A model generated the notes under the pieces. That model was not told the origin of the DNA. It saw only the letters and a program-made list of their open reading frames with translations, and searched no databases. Shown here in pieces: positions 12,298 to 18,421 of a DNA stretch of 20,205 nt. The position numbers were made by a program, and so were the translations under genes. Every line of letters begins with the position of its first letter. The stretch's first letter is position 1. This stretch comes from a virus, in IMG/VR virus record IMGVR_UViG_3300037485_000153, positions 1 to 20,205 of that record; one strand, 5' to 3'.

Positions 12298-12385
12298 TTT
12301 CGTTTTTATTTAGTTTAGCAAGAAACACAATTAGTTTCTTTACGTTAGTTTCTTTTGGTTTGTAAACCTTAACTACTGCTCTCAT
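12287..12385 (-). CDS. 32-residue basic protein
   Basis: ATG 12385 overlaps the connector stop as ATGA and opens a 32-codon frame (MRAVVKVYKPKETNVKKLIV ... KNENGK) ending at TAG 12289-12287, inside the next gene. About nine Lys/Arg in 32 residues. The precise coupling upstream supports translation, but it may simply keep ribosomes moving between two structural genes. Confidence 0.55.
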   Translation of the reverse strand: MRAVVKVYKPKETNVKKLIVFLAKLNKNENGK

Positions 12386-12882
12386 ATAAACCAAGAAGTG
12401 TAATTATTATTTGTATCTGGGAACATGTCTCCAGAAGTGTTCGTTGAGTATTCAGGAAACAAACTATTGTTCGTAAACACGTAATCAATAAATCTTTCTG
12501 TGTAATGCTGTGCGATTGCAGTTTGTTTTTCAATCAAGTAATCTACTTCGTTTTTTTCTACGTTAGTAGCGTTTTCCGAAGTGTGTTTAAATACTCCTTT
12601 GTTTGAGATTGTGTACGCCGCAAATGGCAAATAATACTTCATGCTCAAATGAATAAGCATAGGCTTTAAATAATCCCTTGTAAGAATCAAATAATTACCT
12701 GTAAGCGTATTTGCTACGATGTCCGCTTTAATCTTGTTTAAGAGCTTAGAACCTGTGTAATTTTGTAAGTCTGTATCTTGTGCAATTTTGACGAACTGTA
12801 TAAATTTATCCGTATCTACGTTTCCGTTTAACGCTGTGAACTTAACAATGTCTTCTCTAGTTACTAGTAATGCTTGTGCCAT
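12382..12882 (-). CDS. head-tail connector-like protein (DUF6712-like)
   Basis: A 166-residue helical protein: TREDIVKFTALNGNVDTDKF (8-27), QNYTGSKLLNKI (40-51), YLPFAAYTISNKGVFKHTSE (84-103), ERFIDYVFTNNSLFPEY (129-145) and a polar C-terminus ending W-F-I. This pattern agrees with the Bacteroidota phage family I know as DUF6712, which by position and helical content resembles HK97 gp6-type head-tail adaptors that ring the portal. It follows the portal gene with a one-base TAATG overlap, which supports that role. Confidence 0.75.
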   Translation of the reverse strand: MAQALLVTREDIVKFTALNGNVDTDKFIQFVKIAQDTDLQNYTGSKLLNKIKADIVANTLTGNYLILTRDYLKPMLIHLSMKYYLPFAAYTISNKGVFKHTSENATNVEKNEVDYLIEKQTAIAQHYTERFIDYVFTNNSLFPEYSTNTSGDMFPDTNNNYTSWFI

Positions 12883-14648
12883 TATCTTGTGATTGTTCGG
12901 TTAGGTTGTGGATTGCTTGGAAGGAATCCGTAATTAGGCATATCAACAGGACGAGTTGAAACTAAATTAGGATTTGTAATAACGTATCCAAATTTCGCAG
13001 CTTTCGCCTGTGCGATTCTTTTTTGATTTGGTAAGTCTAAAGCAGTACCTTCAAAAACAGCGTAAACTTGTTTGTTCCATCTGTGATGACAATTACCACC
13101 ACCTTTATATAACCAAATTGAATACGTGTCAGCTCCTTTTGGGCCCCATCCTTTATTTACTACTTGACTTCCCATATTTAAGATATCTTCTTTACGGTAA
13201 AGTTTGTTTGCTGCCATCATTGCAGTGCAAAAGTCTCTAGGATTATCAGAACTAAGACCTTCGTATTTGTATCTTACAACGAATTTAACGCCGTCAATCG
13301 TCTTGTCTTGCTTATCTGTTATATTAGGTCTTGCATCACCTGTAGAGACAAGATTTATAATCTTACTCAAAAGACTTTGTTTGTCTTCTTTCGCTAGGTT
13401 TTCGTTTTCTAAATCGTCATTATCGTAATCAACAGGCTTTTCATCAATTAAAACCCACTCAGGATTCAAGTCTTCGCCTAAATCAATCAATGCGTTTGTT
13501 TGTGCGCTTAGTTCTGTACCTGTTTCTTCTGCTACTTGTTCAGCATTTTGCGTGTTTTCAAGGTCTACGAACTCTAAAGGTTGTAATGTTTTAAAGAATA
13601 GTTTTAAACTGATTCCGTTAAACGCTAGAATCATATCAAATGCATCCAATAACTCCTCCTGATTTGGACGAATTACCATGTTATCAAACAAGATAGTAGA
13701 GTTTTTAAGCTCATCAGCGTTAGAACCGAACCCGTTTGAACTAGCAACTCCAAATAATAACGGAGAAGTAACGTTGTGACCTAGCATAATCTTGCGTAAA
13801 CATTCTTCAGATAGGTAAGTGTAATGCTCTGGAGCGTCGTTTAACGGAATGTCTTCTACAGTTGTTTTAGATTCTGCGTTATTGTTAAACGCAACGATTA
13901 CTTTTTGTCCTCTTGAACCCGTCAATTTGCTCATTACCTTAGAAGTAATAATAGCTTGTTGCTCGTCTGTTGGTATTCCGTTGTTAAAGTTAACCACCTT
14001 TGTACCTGAGAATCCGTTTTGTACTTCATTAATCAAGTAATCTCCGATTTCTTCCTCCAATAATGCATAGCTTAAACTACCTTGATAGTCAGGATAGCTA
14101 TAATACTTCATAGAAGGCGAGTAAGGCTTAACGTAAAGAATCTCTACTTTCTCTTTTGAGAATCCAAAAGCGTTGTATCTTACAGGAACATATTTTTTAG
14201 TATCGTTCCAATTATCAGAATAGTAATAACCTGCAATCTCGCCTTCTTTGTTACATTTCTCAGCTCTTACCAAGTTTAAAGGAATGTGATAAGCCTTTAG
14301 AATCTTGTCGTGTTTGTCGTTGTAGTGTACTTGAATAGCAAACTGACCGAATAACTTTTTATCTAATGCTAATTTTCTAACATCTTCCTTGTTAAATAAC
14401 GACATCATTTGAGCGTACTCAGAAGGCTTTTTGTTCGCGTCTAATGCACTTAGACCTTTTCCGTAAATAAGTCTCGCTACGTTGTTTATAATAGCGTTAT
14501 TCGTCGTTGAATTGCTGTATCTTGCAATCAAGAAATCATAGAACTGCTCTCCGTCTTCTGTAAGGAAGTCAACCCAGTTATCTTGATTCGTTTCGCTTAC
14601 GATTGGCGAAGTGTACGAAGACAAATTTGTTACGTGTAAATTATTCAT
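12882..14648 (-). CDS. portal protein with C-terminal FC/CHHRW domain
   Basis: A 588-residue protein. ATG 14648 (MNNLHVTNLS) is preferred; 14663 is possible. The first about 365 residues are a phage portal core: NNAIINNVARLIYGKG (50-65), FGQFAIQVHY (100-109), EEEIGDYLINEVQNGFSG (198-215), LGHNVTSPLLFG (289-300) and the ELKNSTILFDNMVIRP stem region (313-328). It forms the DNA entry ring. An acidic linker (about 365-445) leads to a separate domain with RDFC (C474), LYRKEDI, GADTYSIWLYKGG and NCHHRW (C520, H521, H522), like the FC...CRHxW domain at the end of phage minor head proteins. It follows an 8-base overlap with the gene upstream. Confidence 0.85.
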   Translation of the reverse strand: MNNLHVTNLSSYTSPIVSETNQDNWVDFLTEDGEQFYDFLIARYSNSTTNNAIINNVARLIYGKGLSALDANKKPSEYAQMMSLFNKEDVRKLALDKKLFGQFAIQVHYNDKHDKILKAYHIPLNLVRAEKCNKEGEIAGYYYSDNWNDTKKYVPVRYNAFGFSKEKVEILYVKPYSPSMKYYSYPDYQGSLSYALLEEEIGDYLINEVQNGFSGTKVVNFNNGIPTDEQQAIITSKVMSKLTGSRGQKVIVAFNNNAESKTTVEDIPLNDAPEHYTYLSEECLRKIMLGHNVTSPLLFGVASSNGFGSNADELKNSTILFDNMVIRPNQEELLDAFDMILAFNGISLKLFFKTLQPLEFVDLENTQNAEQVAEETGTELSAQTNALIDLGEDLNPEWVLIDEKPVDYDNDDLENENLAKEDKQSLLSKIINLVSTGDARPNITDKQDKTIDGVKFVVRYKYEGLSSDNPRDFCTAMMAANKLYRKEDILNMGSQVVNKGWGPKGADTYSIWLYKGGGNCHHRWNKQVYAVFEGTALDLPNQKRIAQAKAAKFGYVITNPNLVSTRPVDMPNYGFLPSNPQPNRTITR

Positions 14649-14973
14649 ATACGATAAAATCATTAGTTGTTACATTAGAAACATACTCTCCGTTGTTTAC
14701 AGAGAATGTCGCTATGTTTTGTGAGGTGCAAAAAATTCTGTCCTTGTAAAGTATAGTAGAACCGTTCTTTAAAACCAAATTATAAAAGTGTCCGTCTATC
14801 AAAGCAAACGTTGCTGTAATCGTGTTTACATAGTCTCCAGTTGTTGAGCTTGTAATAGTGATTGTTTGCGTTACGTTTGTTTGGTCATCTGTAATCTGCA
14901 TTACATTGTAGGTTGTATCTCTAGGAATAAAACTAAATGTTTGCGATGTTACTGAAGGAGTTAATACTATCAT
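14641..14973 (-). CDS. small beta-rich structural protein
   Basis: A 110-residue protein, almost all beta: TFSFIPRDTTYNVMQITDDQ, ITATFALIDGHFYNLVLKNG, LYKDRIFCTSQN, NNGEYVSNVTTNDFIVYE. The same layout recurs in Bacteroidota phage structural clusters before the portal gene, by memory. An Ig-like or jelly-roll fold and a role as a virion decoration or neck component are plausible, not shown. It begins 45 bases after a strong terminator and is reached by read-through, perhaps helped by a tiny upstream frame that ends on its ATG. Confidence 0.7.
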   Translation of the reverse strand: MIVLTPSVTSQTFSFIPRDTTYNVMQITDDQTNVTQTITITSSTTGDYVNTITATFALIDGHFYNLVLKNGSTILYKDRIFCTSQNIATFSVNNGEYVSNVTTNDFIVYE

Positions 14974-15017
14974 ATCTTTATAATTAGATTTCCGTGTTTT
15001 TGTTCTTTTTTAGGCAT
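14970..15017 (-). CDS. 15-codon micro-ORF overlapping the next start
   Basis: Directly after the terminator T-run, ATG 15017 opens MPKKEQKHGNLIIKI and stops with TGA at 14972-14970, overlapping the following ATG as ATGA. This is the same junction used between proven neighbours, but at 15 codons chance cannot be excluded. It could serve to load ribosomes after the terminator. Confidence 0.35.
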   Translation of the reverse strand: MPKKEQKHGNLIIKI

Positions 15018-15047
15018 AAAAAAAAGCCACCTGTAATAGATGGCTTT
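15018..15047 (-). terminator. strong intrinsic terminator after the tail-tube-like gene
   Basis: On the minus strand AAAGCCATCT, loop ATTAC and AGGTGGCTTT give a 10-bp stem with one G-T pair and a run of eight T (15025-15018). It starts about 20 bases after the stop at 15069. It should cut transcription before the portal gene block. Confidence 0.9.
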
Positions 15048-15068
15048 AATTTTAAAGTGTTGAACTTC

Positions 15069-15629
15069 TTAGTTCGGGTCAATCGTTGCTCCTGTGAATA
15101 CAGCAGGTGCTAATAATGCATCTGTGTAAGGTGAAGCTACGTTCAAGAAGTTAGCAGGGATAGCTTCCATTCCTACCAAAGTCATTGTGTATCCGTTCAA
15201 ATCACCCATTGCAGTACCGTTTGCAAGAACTCCTGTAGTTACTTCCATTCCGTGTTCCAAACCTGCGATGAAGAAATTGTTAGCGTTTGTTTTGATTACT
15301 ACGTGAGGACGTCCCCAAGCTAGTAATTTCATTTGTTTTGTAGTGACAACGTCTTGACCTTTGATTGTAAAAGTCAATGTTTGTTCTACAAATGTAGTTC
15401 CGTTATCACGTGAACTTGTAATCGTTTGCTCGAAAGAGTTTGCTCCTTTAAGGTCGTATTTGTATAGTGTTCCTGCACCTGCGATGGTAGCAATAGCATC
15501 TTCTTCGTCAACTGTAGCATCATAGGTAATTGCACCTAGTGTTCCATAATTGATAAAATAAATACTTTTGATTCCCCCTACAAATTCCTTGCAAACTTCG
15601 GCTCTACCGTGTGTCAGTAAACATGCCAT
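15069..15629 (-). CDS. putative major tail (tube) protein
   Basis: A 186-residue beta-rich protein: MACLLTHGRAEVCKEFVGGI, then strands around FEQTITSSRDNGTTFVEQTL and VVTTKQMKLLAWGRPHVV, then LEHGMEVTTGVLANGTAMGD and NGYTMTLVGMEAIPANFL. Size, composition and its place right after the capsid gene fit a tail tube or other abundant virion protein; related sequences from Bacteroidota phages are usually unnamed. It lies between two intrinsic terminators, implying its own expression level, high but below the capsid. A tail-tube identity is inferred from fold-like features and position; a head decoration protein is the alternative. Confidence 0.6.
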   Translation of the reverse strand: MACLLTHGRAEVCKEFVGGIKSIYFINYGTLGAITYDATVDEEDAIATIAGAGTLYKYDLKGANSFEQTITSSRDNGTTFVEQTLTFTIKGQDVVTTKQMKLLAWGRPHVVIKTNANNFFIAGLEHGMEVTTGVLANGTAMGDLNGYTMTLVGMEAIPANFLNVASPYTDALLAPAVFTGATIDPN

Positions 15630-15650
15630 AAGTACTTGATTTTGTGTTAG

Positions 15651-15685
15651 TTATAAAATAAAGCGGAGGTTTAACGCTCCGCTCT
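15651..15685 (-). terminator. intrinsic terminator after the capsid gene
   Basis: On the minus strand AGAGCGGAG, loop CGTTAAAC and CTCCGCTTT make a 9-bp GC-rich stem followed by TTTATTTTAT. It begins 8 bases after the capsid stop and probably acts as a leaky attenuator, since no promoter is seen before the next gene. Confidence 0.8.
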
Positions 15686-15692
15686 GTAAATG

Positions 15693-16628
15693 TTATGCTC
15701 CGTATGTAACTGCGTCTCCAGCAAATCCTACTGCAACACCTGCGTTGTAACGTAAAATTACTCTTACATTGTTTGAACCGTCAATGTCTTGCATGTCCAA
15801 AGTTTTCACAAGTTGTTGGTCGGAAAGGAGTCCGACTCCAAAATACAAGTTGTCTACTGTTGTAGCAATCATGTTATCAGCTCCAAGTCCGTTAGCCATA
15901 AAGATTGGAATACCTTCAAAACTCAAAGAACCGTTAGTGTACCATTGTGAACCTTGTGTGTTTGTACCTGCTGCTCCTAATCCTGATGCACCAAATCCAC
16001 CCAATGCACGAACGTACAATTTAGCGATTTTTTGAGATACATAAAGACGAAGACCTTCGTTTCCGTAAACTGCTGCAGGAATCAAGTCAACTACACGTGC
16101 CATTTCTGAAACGATGTTTGCTGCTGTCAAAGAGGCACCTGTTAATGGAGTACCTACTGCGATAGAACCACCTGCGATTAATTGCGCTTTCAAACCTAAG
16201 TAAGAACCTGATGTAGCTGTACCACTCCAGATAGCCGTCTCAGTTCCTGAAGCTACTTTCTCAGCAACGTGTGCGATTAAGAAGTCAGAGAATGTTTTAG
16301 GTAAAGTCTTGTAAGCTGAGTAACCCATCTCAGCCGATTGCCAAGTTTGGAATAAATCAGTTTTACAAAGTTGAACGTTAACTTGTAATTCTTTTGTTGT
16401 TAATACAGACTCAGTTAATGTAACTGTTCCTGATGGTGTAAAGTCACAAGACGCATCTGTTACGATACTTCCTGTAGCTACTTTTTGCAAGACTGTTTTG
16501 TATCCTGCGTTAGCCATGATGGTAACTCCACCTTGCTCTAATGTTGGTGCGCTTAATAACGCTGCTGCGATGTACTTACCTGCAAATTCTCCTGCATATG
16601 TAGTTCCCGCTGTAACTGGATTCGGCAT
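15693..16628 (-). CDS. major capsid protein (HK97-fold)
   Basis: A 311-residue protein starting MPNPVTAGTTYAGEFAGKYI. The segment after the N-arm (APTLEQGGVTIMANAGYKT, then CDFTPSGTVTLTESVL, TKELQVNVQLCKTDLF) matches capsid proteins of Bacteroidota phages I remember. The helical spine and A-domain follow, with LGLKAQLIAGG, RLYVSQKIAKLYVRALG, FEGIPIFMANGLG and the C-terminal VRVILRYNAGVAVGFAGDAV. No separate delta domain is obvious; the scaffold is encoded by the gene just upstream and maturation is by the XkdF-type protease. It is followed at once by a terminator, as expected for the most abundant virion protein. Confidence 0.85.
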   Translation of the reverse strand: MPNPVTAGTTYAGEFAGKYIAAALLSAPTLEQGGVTIMANAGYKTVLQKVATGSIVTDASCDFTPSGTVTLTESVLTTKELQVNVQLCKTDLFQTWQSAEMGYSAYKTLPKTFSDFLIAHVAEKVASGTETAIWSGTATSGSYLGLKAQLIAGGSIAVGTPLTGASLTAANIVSEMARVVDLIPAAVYGNEGLRLYVSQKIAKLYVRALGGFGASGLGAAGTNTQGSQWYTNGSLSFEGIPIFMANGLGADNMIATTVDNLYFGVGLLSDQQLVKTLDMQDIDGSNNVRVILRYNAGVAVGFAGDAVTYGA

Positions 16629-16653
16629 TTTCTTTTATTTTAAAATGTTAATA

Positions 16654-17229
16654 TTATTTGTTTATTTTTTCTAGGATACTATCCATAACTGAACGAGGTC
16701 TTTTAGCTCCAAATTGGAAATGCTCTACTTCGTTCGTGTTTTCAGGATTAAAAGAAATAGGCTTAACTTCTGAAAGTTCGGTTGCTTCTTCTGCAACTTC
16801 GTCAACTTTAGAAAGCAATTCTAATTTTGCTTTTAACTCAATGTTTTCTGCTTGTAATTTTTCAATCTCTGAAAAGAATGTTTCTTTAACTTGACTCTCA
16901 ACAGTTTTTTTGATTGGAGATGCAACTTCTGTAGCTTCAACTTCTACTTCAACTTCTGCTTCAGGTGCTTCTGGTTCTTCTACTACTGCTTCTTTAATCT
17001 CAGCAATAATACCTTCAACTGTTACTACTAAAATCATACCGTCTTCTAATTCGTATTCTCCGATTGGAACAGGAATCTTTTGTTCGTCTTCTGTGATAAT
17101 GAAAACTTCGTTATCCATTTCGAAAGCGTCTGCTTCAAAGATGGTAACTCCGTCCATCAACTTCATTTGCATCAAAGCAACTTCCATTCCTAAAAGAGCT
17201 TTGATTTTGTTAATTGTGCTATTTTTCAT
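16654..17229 (-). CDS. capsid scaffold-like acidic protein
   Basis: A 191-residue acidic protein. An N-terminal folded part (1-78: INKIKALLGMEVALMQMKL, DAFEMDNEVFIITEDEQ, PVPIGEYELEDGMILVV) is followed by a Glu/Val/Pro-rich linker (about 79-105, EEPEAPEAEVEVEVEATE), a coiled coil (about 114-142, FSEIEKLQAENIELKAKLEL), and a basic C-terminal end (RPRSVMDSILEKINK). A flexible acidic linker, coiled coil and basic C-terminal helix that could contact the capsid shell are typical of scaffolding proteins. It is encoded directly upstream of the capsid gene, as scaffolds usually are. Expected to be removed or cleaved during maturation by the upstream-encoded protease. Confidence 0.75.
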   Translation of the reverse strand: MKNSTINKIKALLGMEVALMQMKLMDGVTIFEADAFEMDNEVFIITEDEQKIPVPIGEYELEDGMILVVTVEGIIAEIKEAVVEEPEAPEAEVEVEVEATEVASPIKKTVESQVKETFFSEIEKLQAENIELKAKLELLSKVDEVAEEATELSEVKPISFNPENTNEVEHFQFGAKRPRSVMDSILEKINK

Positions 17230-17247
17230 TTTTCGTTTTTATTTAGA

Positions 17248-17628
17248 TTACATTAATACAGAAACTTCTTTATTTTTAGAATCTGCGTTTGTTTTGGCTT
17301 TATTTAGGATTGCAGTCATTTCGTTATATTCTTTTTGTTTAGGAGAACCATCAACTGTCATACCCAATTCTTTCGCTTTAGCTACAAGGTCTTTATATTC
17401 AGCATCCATTTGTTTTTGTAAATTGAATAAACTTGAACTATAATCATCAATAGATTTTTTACTCATTCTAATAGCAGTTCTGAAACTTTCTCTATAAACA
17501 TTAAATAACTTATCAAAATCTCCTTTATATGATTTAAAATCATAACCTGCTAATTCAACTTCGTGAGAAGCTAACTCTGTAGTCTCGTTAATCTTTGCAA
17601 TTTTACCTAAAACATTATTTAATGACAT
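17248..17628 (-). CDS. helical protein of the head assembly cluster
   Basis: A 126-residue, fully helical protein starting MSLNNVLGKIAKINETTELAS, with EVELAGYDFKSYKGDFDKLF and a long coiled segment (SLFNLQKQMDAEYKDLVAKA). Similar proteins starting MSLNNVLxKIxK followed by a V-E-L-A motif occur between the XkdF-type protease and the scaffold in other flavobacterial phages, from memory. It may help assembly of the procapsid. It stands 61 bases from the Cys-rich gene, in a very AT-rich spacer without a clear promoter box. Confidence 0.7.
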   Translation of the reverse strand: MSLNNVLGKIAKINETTELASHEVELAGYDFKSYKGDFDKLFNVYRESFRTAIRMSKKSIDDYSSSLFNLQKQMDAEYKDLVAKAKELGMTVDGSPKQKEYNEMTAILNKAKTNADSKNKEVSVLM

Positions 17629-17688
17629 CTGTATTTTTTTAGCGTTATATTATAATAATTAAACTATTTATTTTTTGTTGTATTTTCA

Positions 17689-17835
17689 CTAGACGTTTCC
17701 AATGCCTTGCGCCTGTAGAGAACCATTACAGCACTTTACAGAGTACTTCTTTCCGTCTTTACATAGACACCCTCTCTTGCCACCTTTAGGACTTGTCTGA
17801 GATTGTTTTACGTCTTTAGTTTGTTTGTCGCTCAT
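17689..17835 (-). CDS. 48-residue Cys-rich protein
   Basis: ATG 17835 opens a 48-codon frame, MSDKQTKDVKQSQTSPKGG, then KRGCLCKDGKKYSVKCCNGS and LQAQGIGNV, stop TAG at 17691-17689. It overlaps the protease gene end by 20 bases. The four Cys (CLC and CC) lie within 14 residues and could bind a metal or form disulfides; the following GSLxAQGIGN is a strikingly specific motif that I recall from many Bacteroidota phages. It is always near the head genes, so a virion or assembly role is likely. No function is known. Confidence 0.75.
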   Translation of the reverse strand: MSDKQTKDVKQSQTSPKGGKRGCLCKDGKKYSVKCCNGSLQAQGIGNV

Positions 17836-18406
17836 CTTCTTCGATTATTTGTTTTATACGTTCAATTAATAAATCGTCTTCTGTCATCATAGACATTTCT
17901 AACTTGTCAGCAAAGTAACCTTCGATAGAAAATCCTTTTACCTTTCCGTCTTTTACTTGTCTCCAAACATCGTCATTGTTTACCTTCATTGAAATCATCC
18001 AAGTTCCTACAGGTAAATCAAACCCGTAGTTTTTAGACTTGTCGTTTTCGCCTTCAATAATCCAACTTTCAACTACAGACATTCCGTCTAACTTTTGCTT
18101 GTGTTCGTAGGTTGCATTGTTTTGGTTTCCTTTCATTAAGAATAACTCCGATGCTTGTCTAACCGTGTCTTCTGAAAAGTAGATGTAATACTCCTCGTCC
18201 TGTTTGTTCTTACGGTAGATTTGTTTGTTAGGGATTAAAGCAGCACCCATTAAGATACGTTTCTCTGCGTCTATTTCTTTCAGTTCTACTTCGTGTTTTC
18301 CTAACGCTACGAAATCACTTTCAATAGCTGGAGTTAAGACCACAGAAACAGCTCCAATTCCTGAGAGTATTTCTTTTTCGTCTATTATAAGTTCGATGAT
18401 TTTCAT
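17816..18406 (-). CDS. XkdF-like prohead serine protease
   Basis: A 196-residue protein matching the XkdF-type (Peptidase S78_2) phage protease. GAVSVVLTPAIESDFVAL (18-35) is the typical N-terminus, GAALIPNKQIYR (54-65) the core strand, EHKQKLDGMSVVESWI (101-116) carries the catalytic His (H102), PVGTWMISMKV (132-142) the central strand, and VKGFSIEGYF (156-165) the nucleophile S160. It should cleave scaffold and capsid N-termini during head maturation. It is placed after the tape measure gene, 15 bases downstream of its stop, and before the scaffold and capsid genes. Confidence 0.85.
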   Translation of the reverse strand: MKIIELIIDEKEILSGIGAVSVVLTPAIESDFVALGKHEVELKEIDAEKRILMGAALIPNKQIYRKNKQDEEYYIYFSEDTVRQASELFLMKGNQNNATYEHKQKLDGMSVVESWIIEGENDKSKNYGFDLPVGTWMISMKVNNDDVWRQVKDGKVKGFSIEGYFADKLEMSMMTEDDLLIERIKQIIEEDERQTN

Positions 18407-18421
18407 AAATATGTAATTAAA

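Noticed and set aside
16910-17443. 177-codon plus-strand frame, Ser/Thr-rich
   Set aside because: It lies opposite the Glu-rich scaffold-like linker, whose codons read as Ser/Thr on the other strand, and crosses two real genes.
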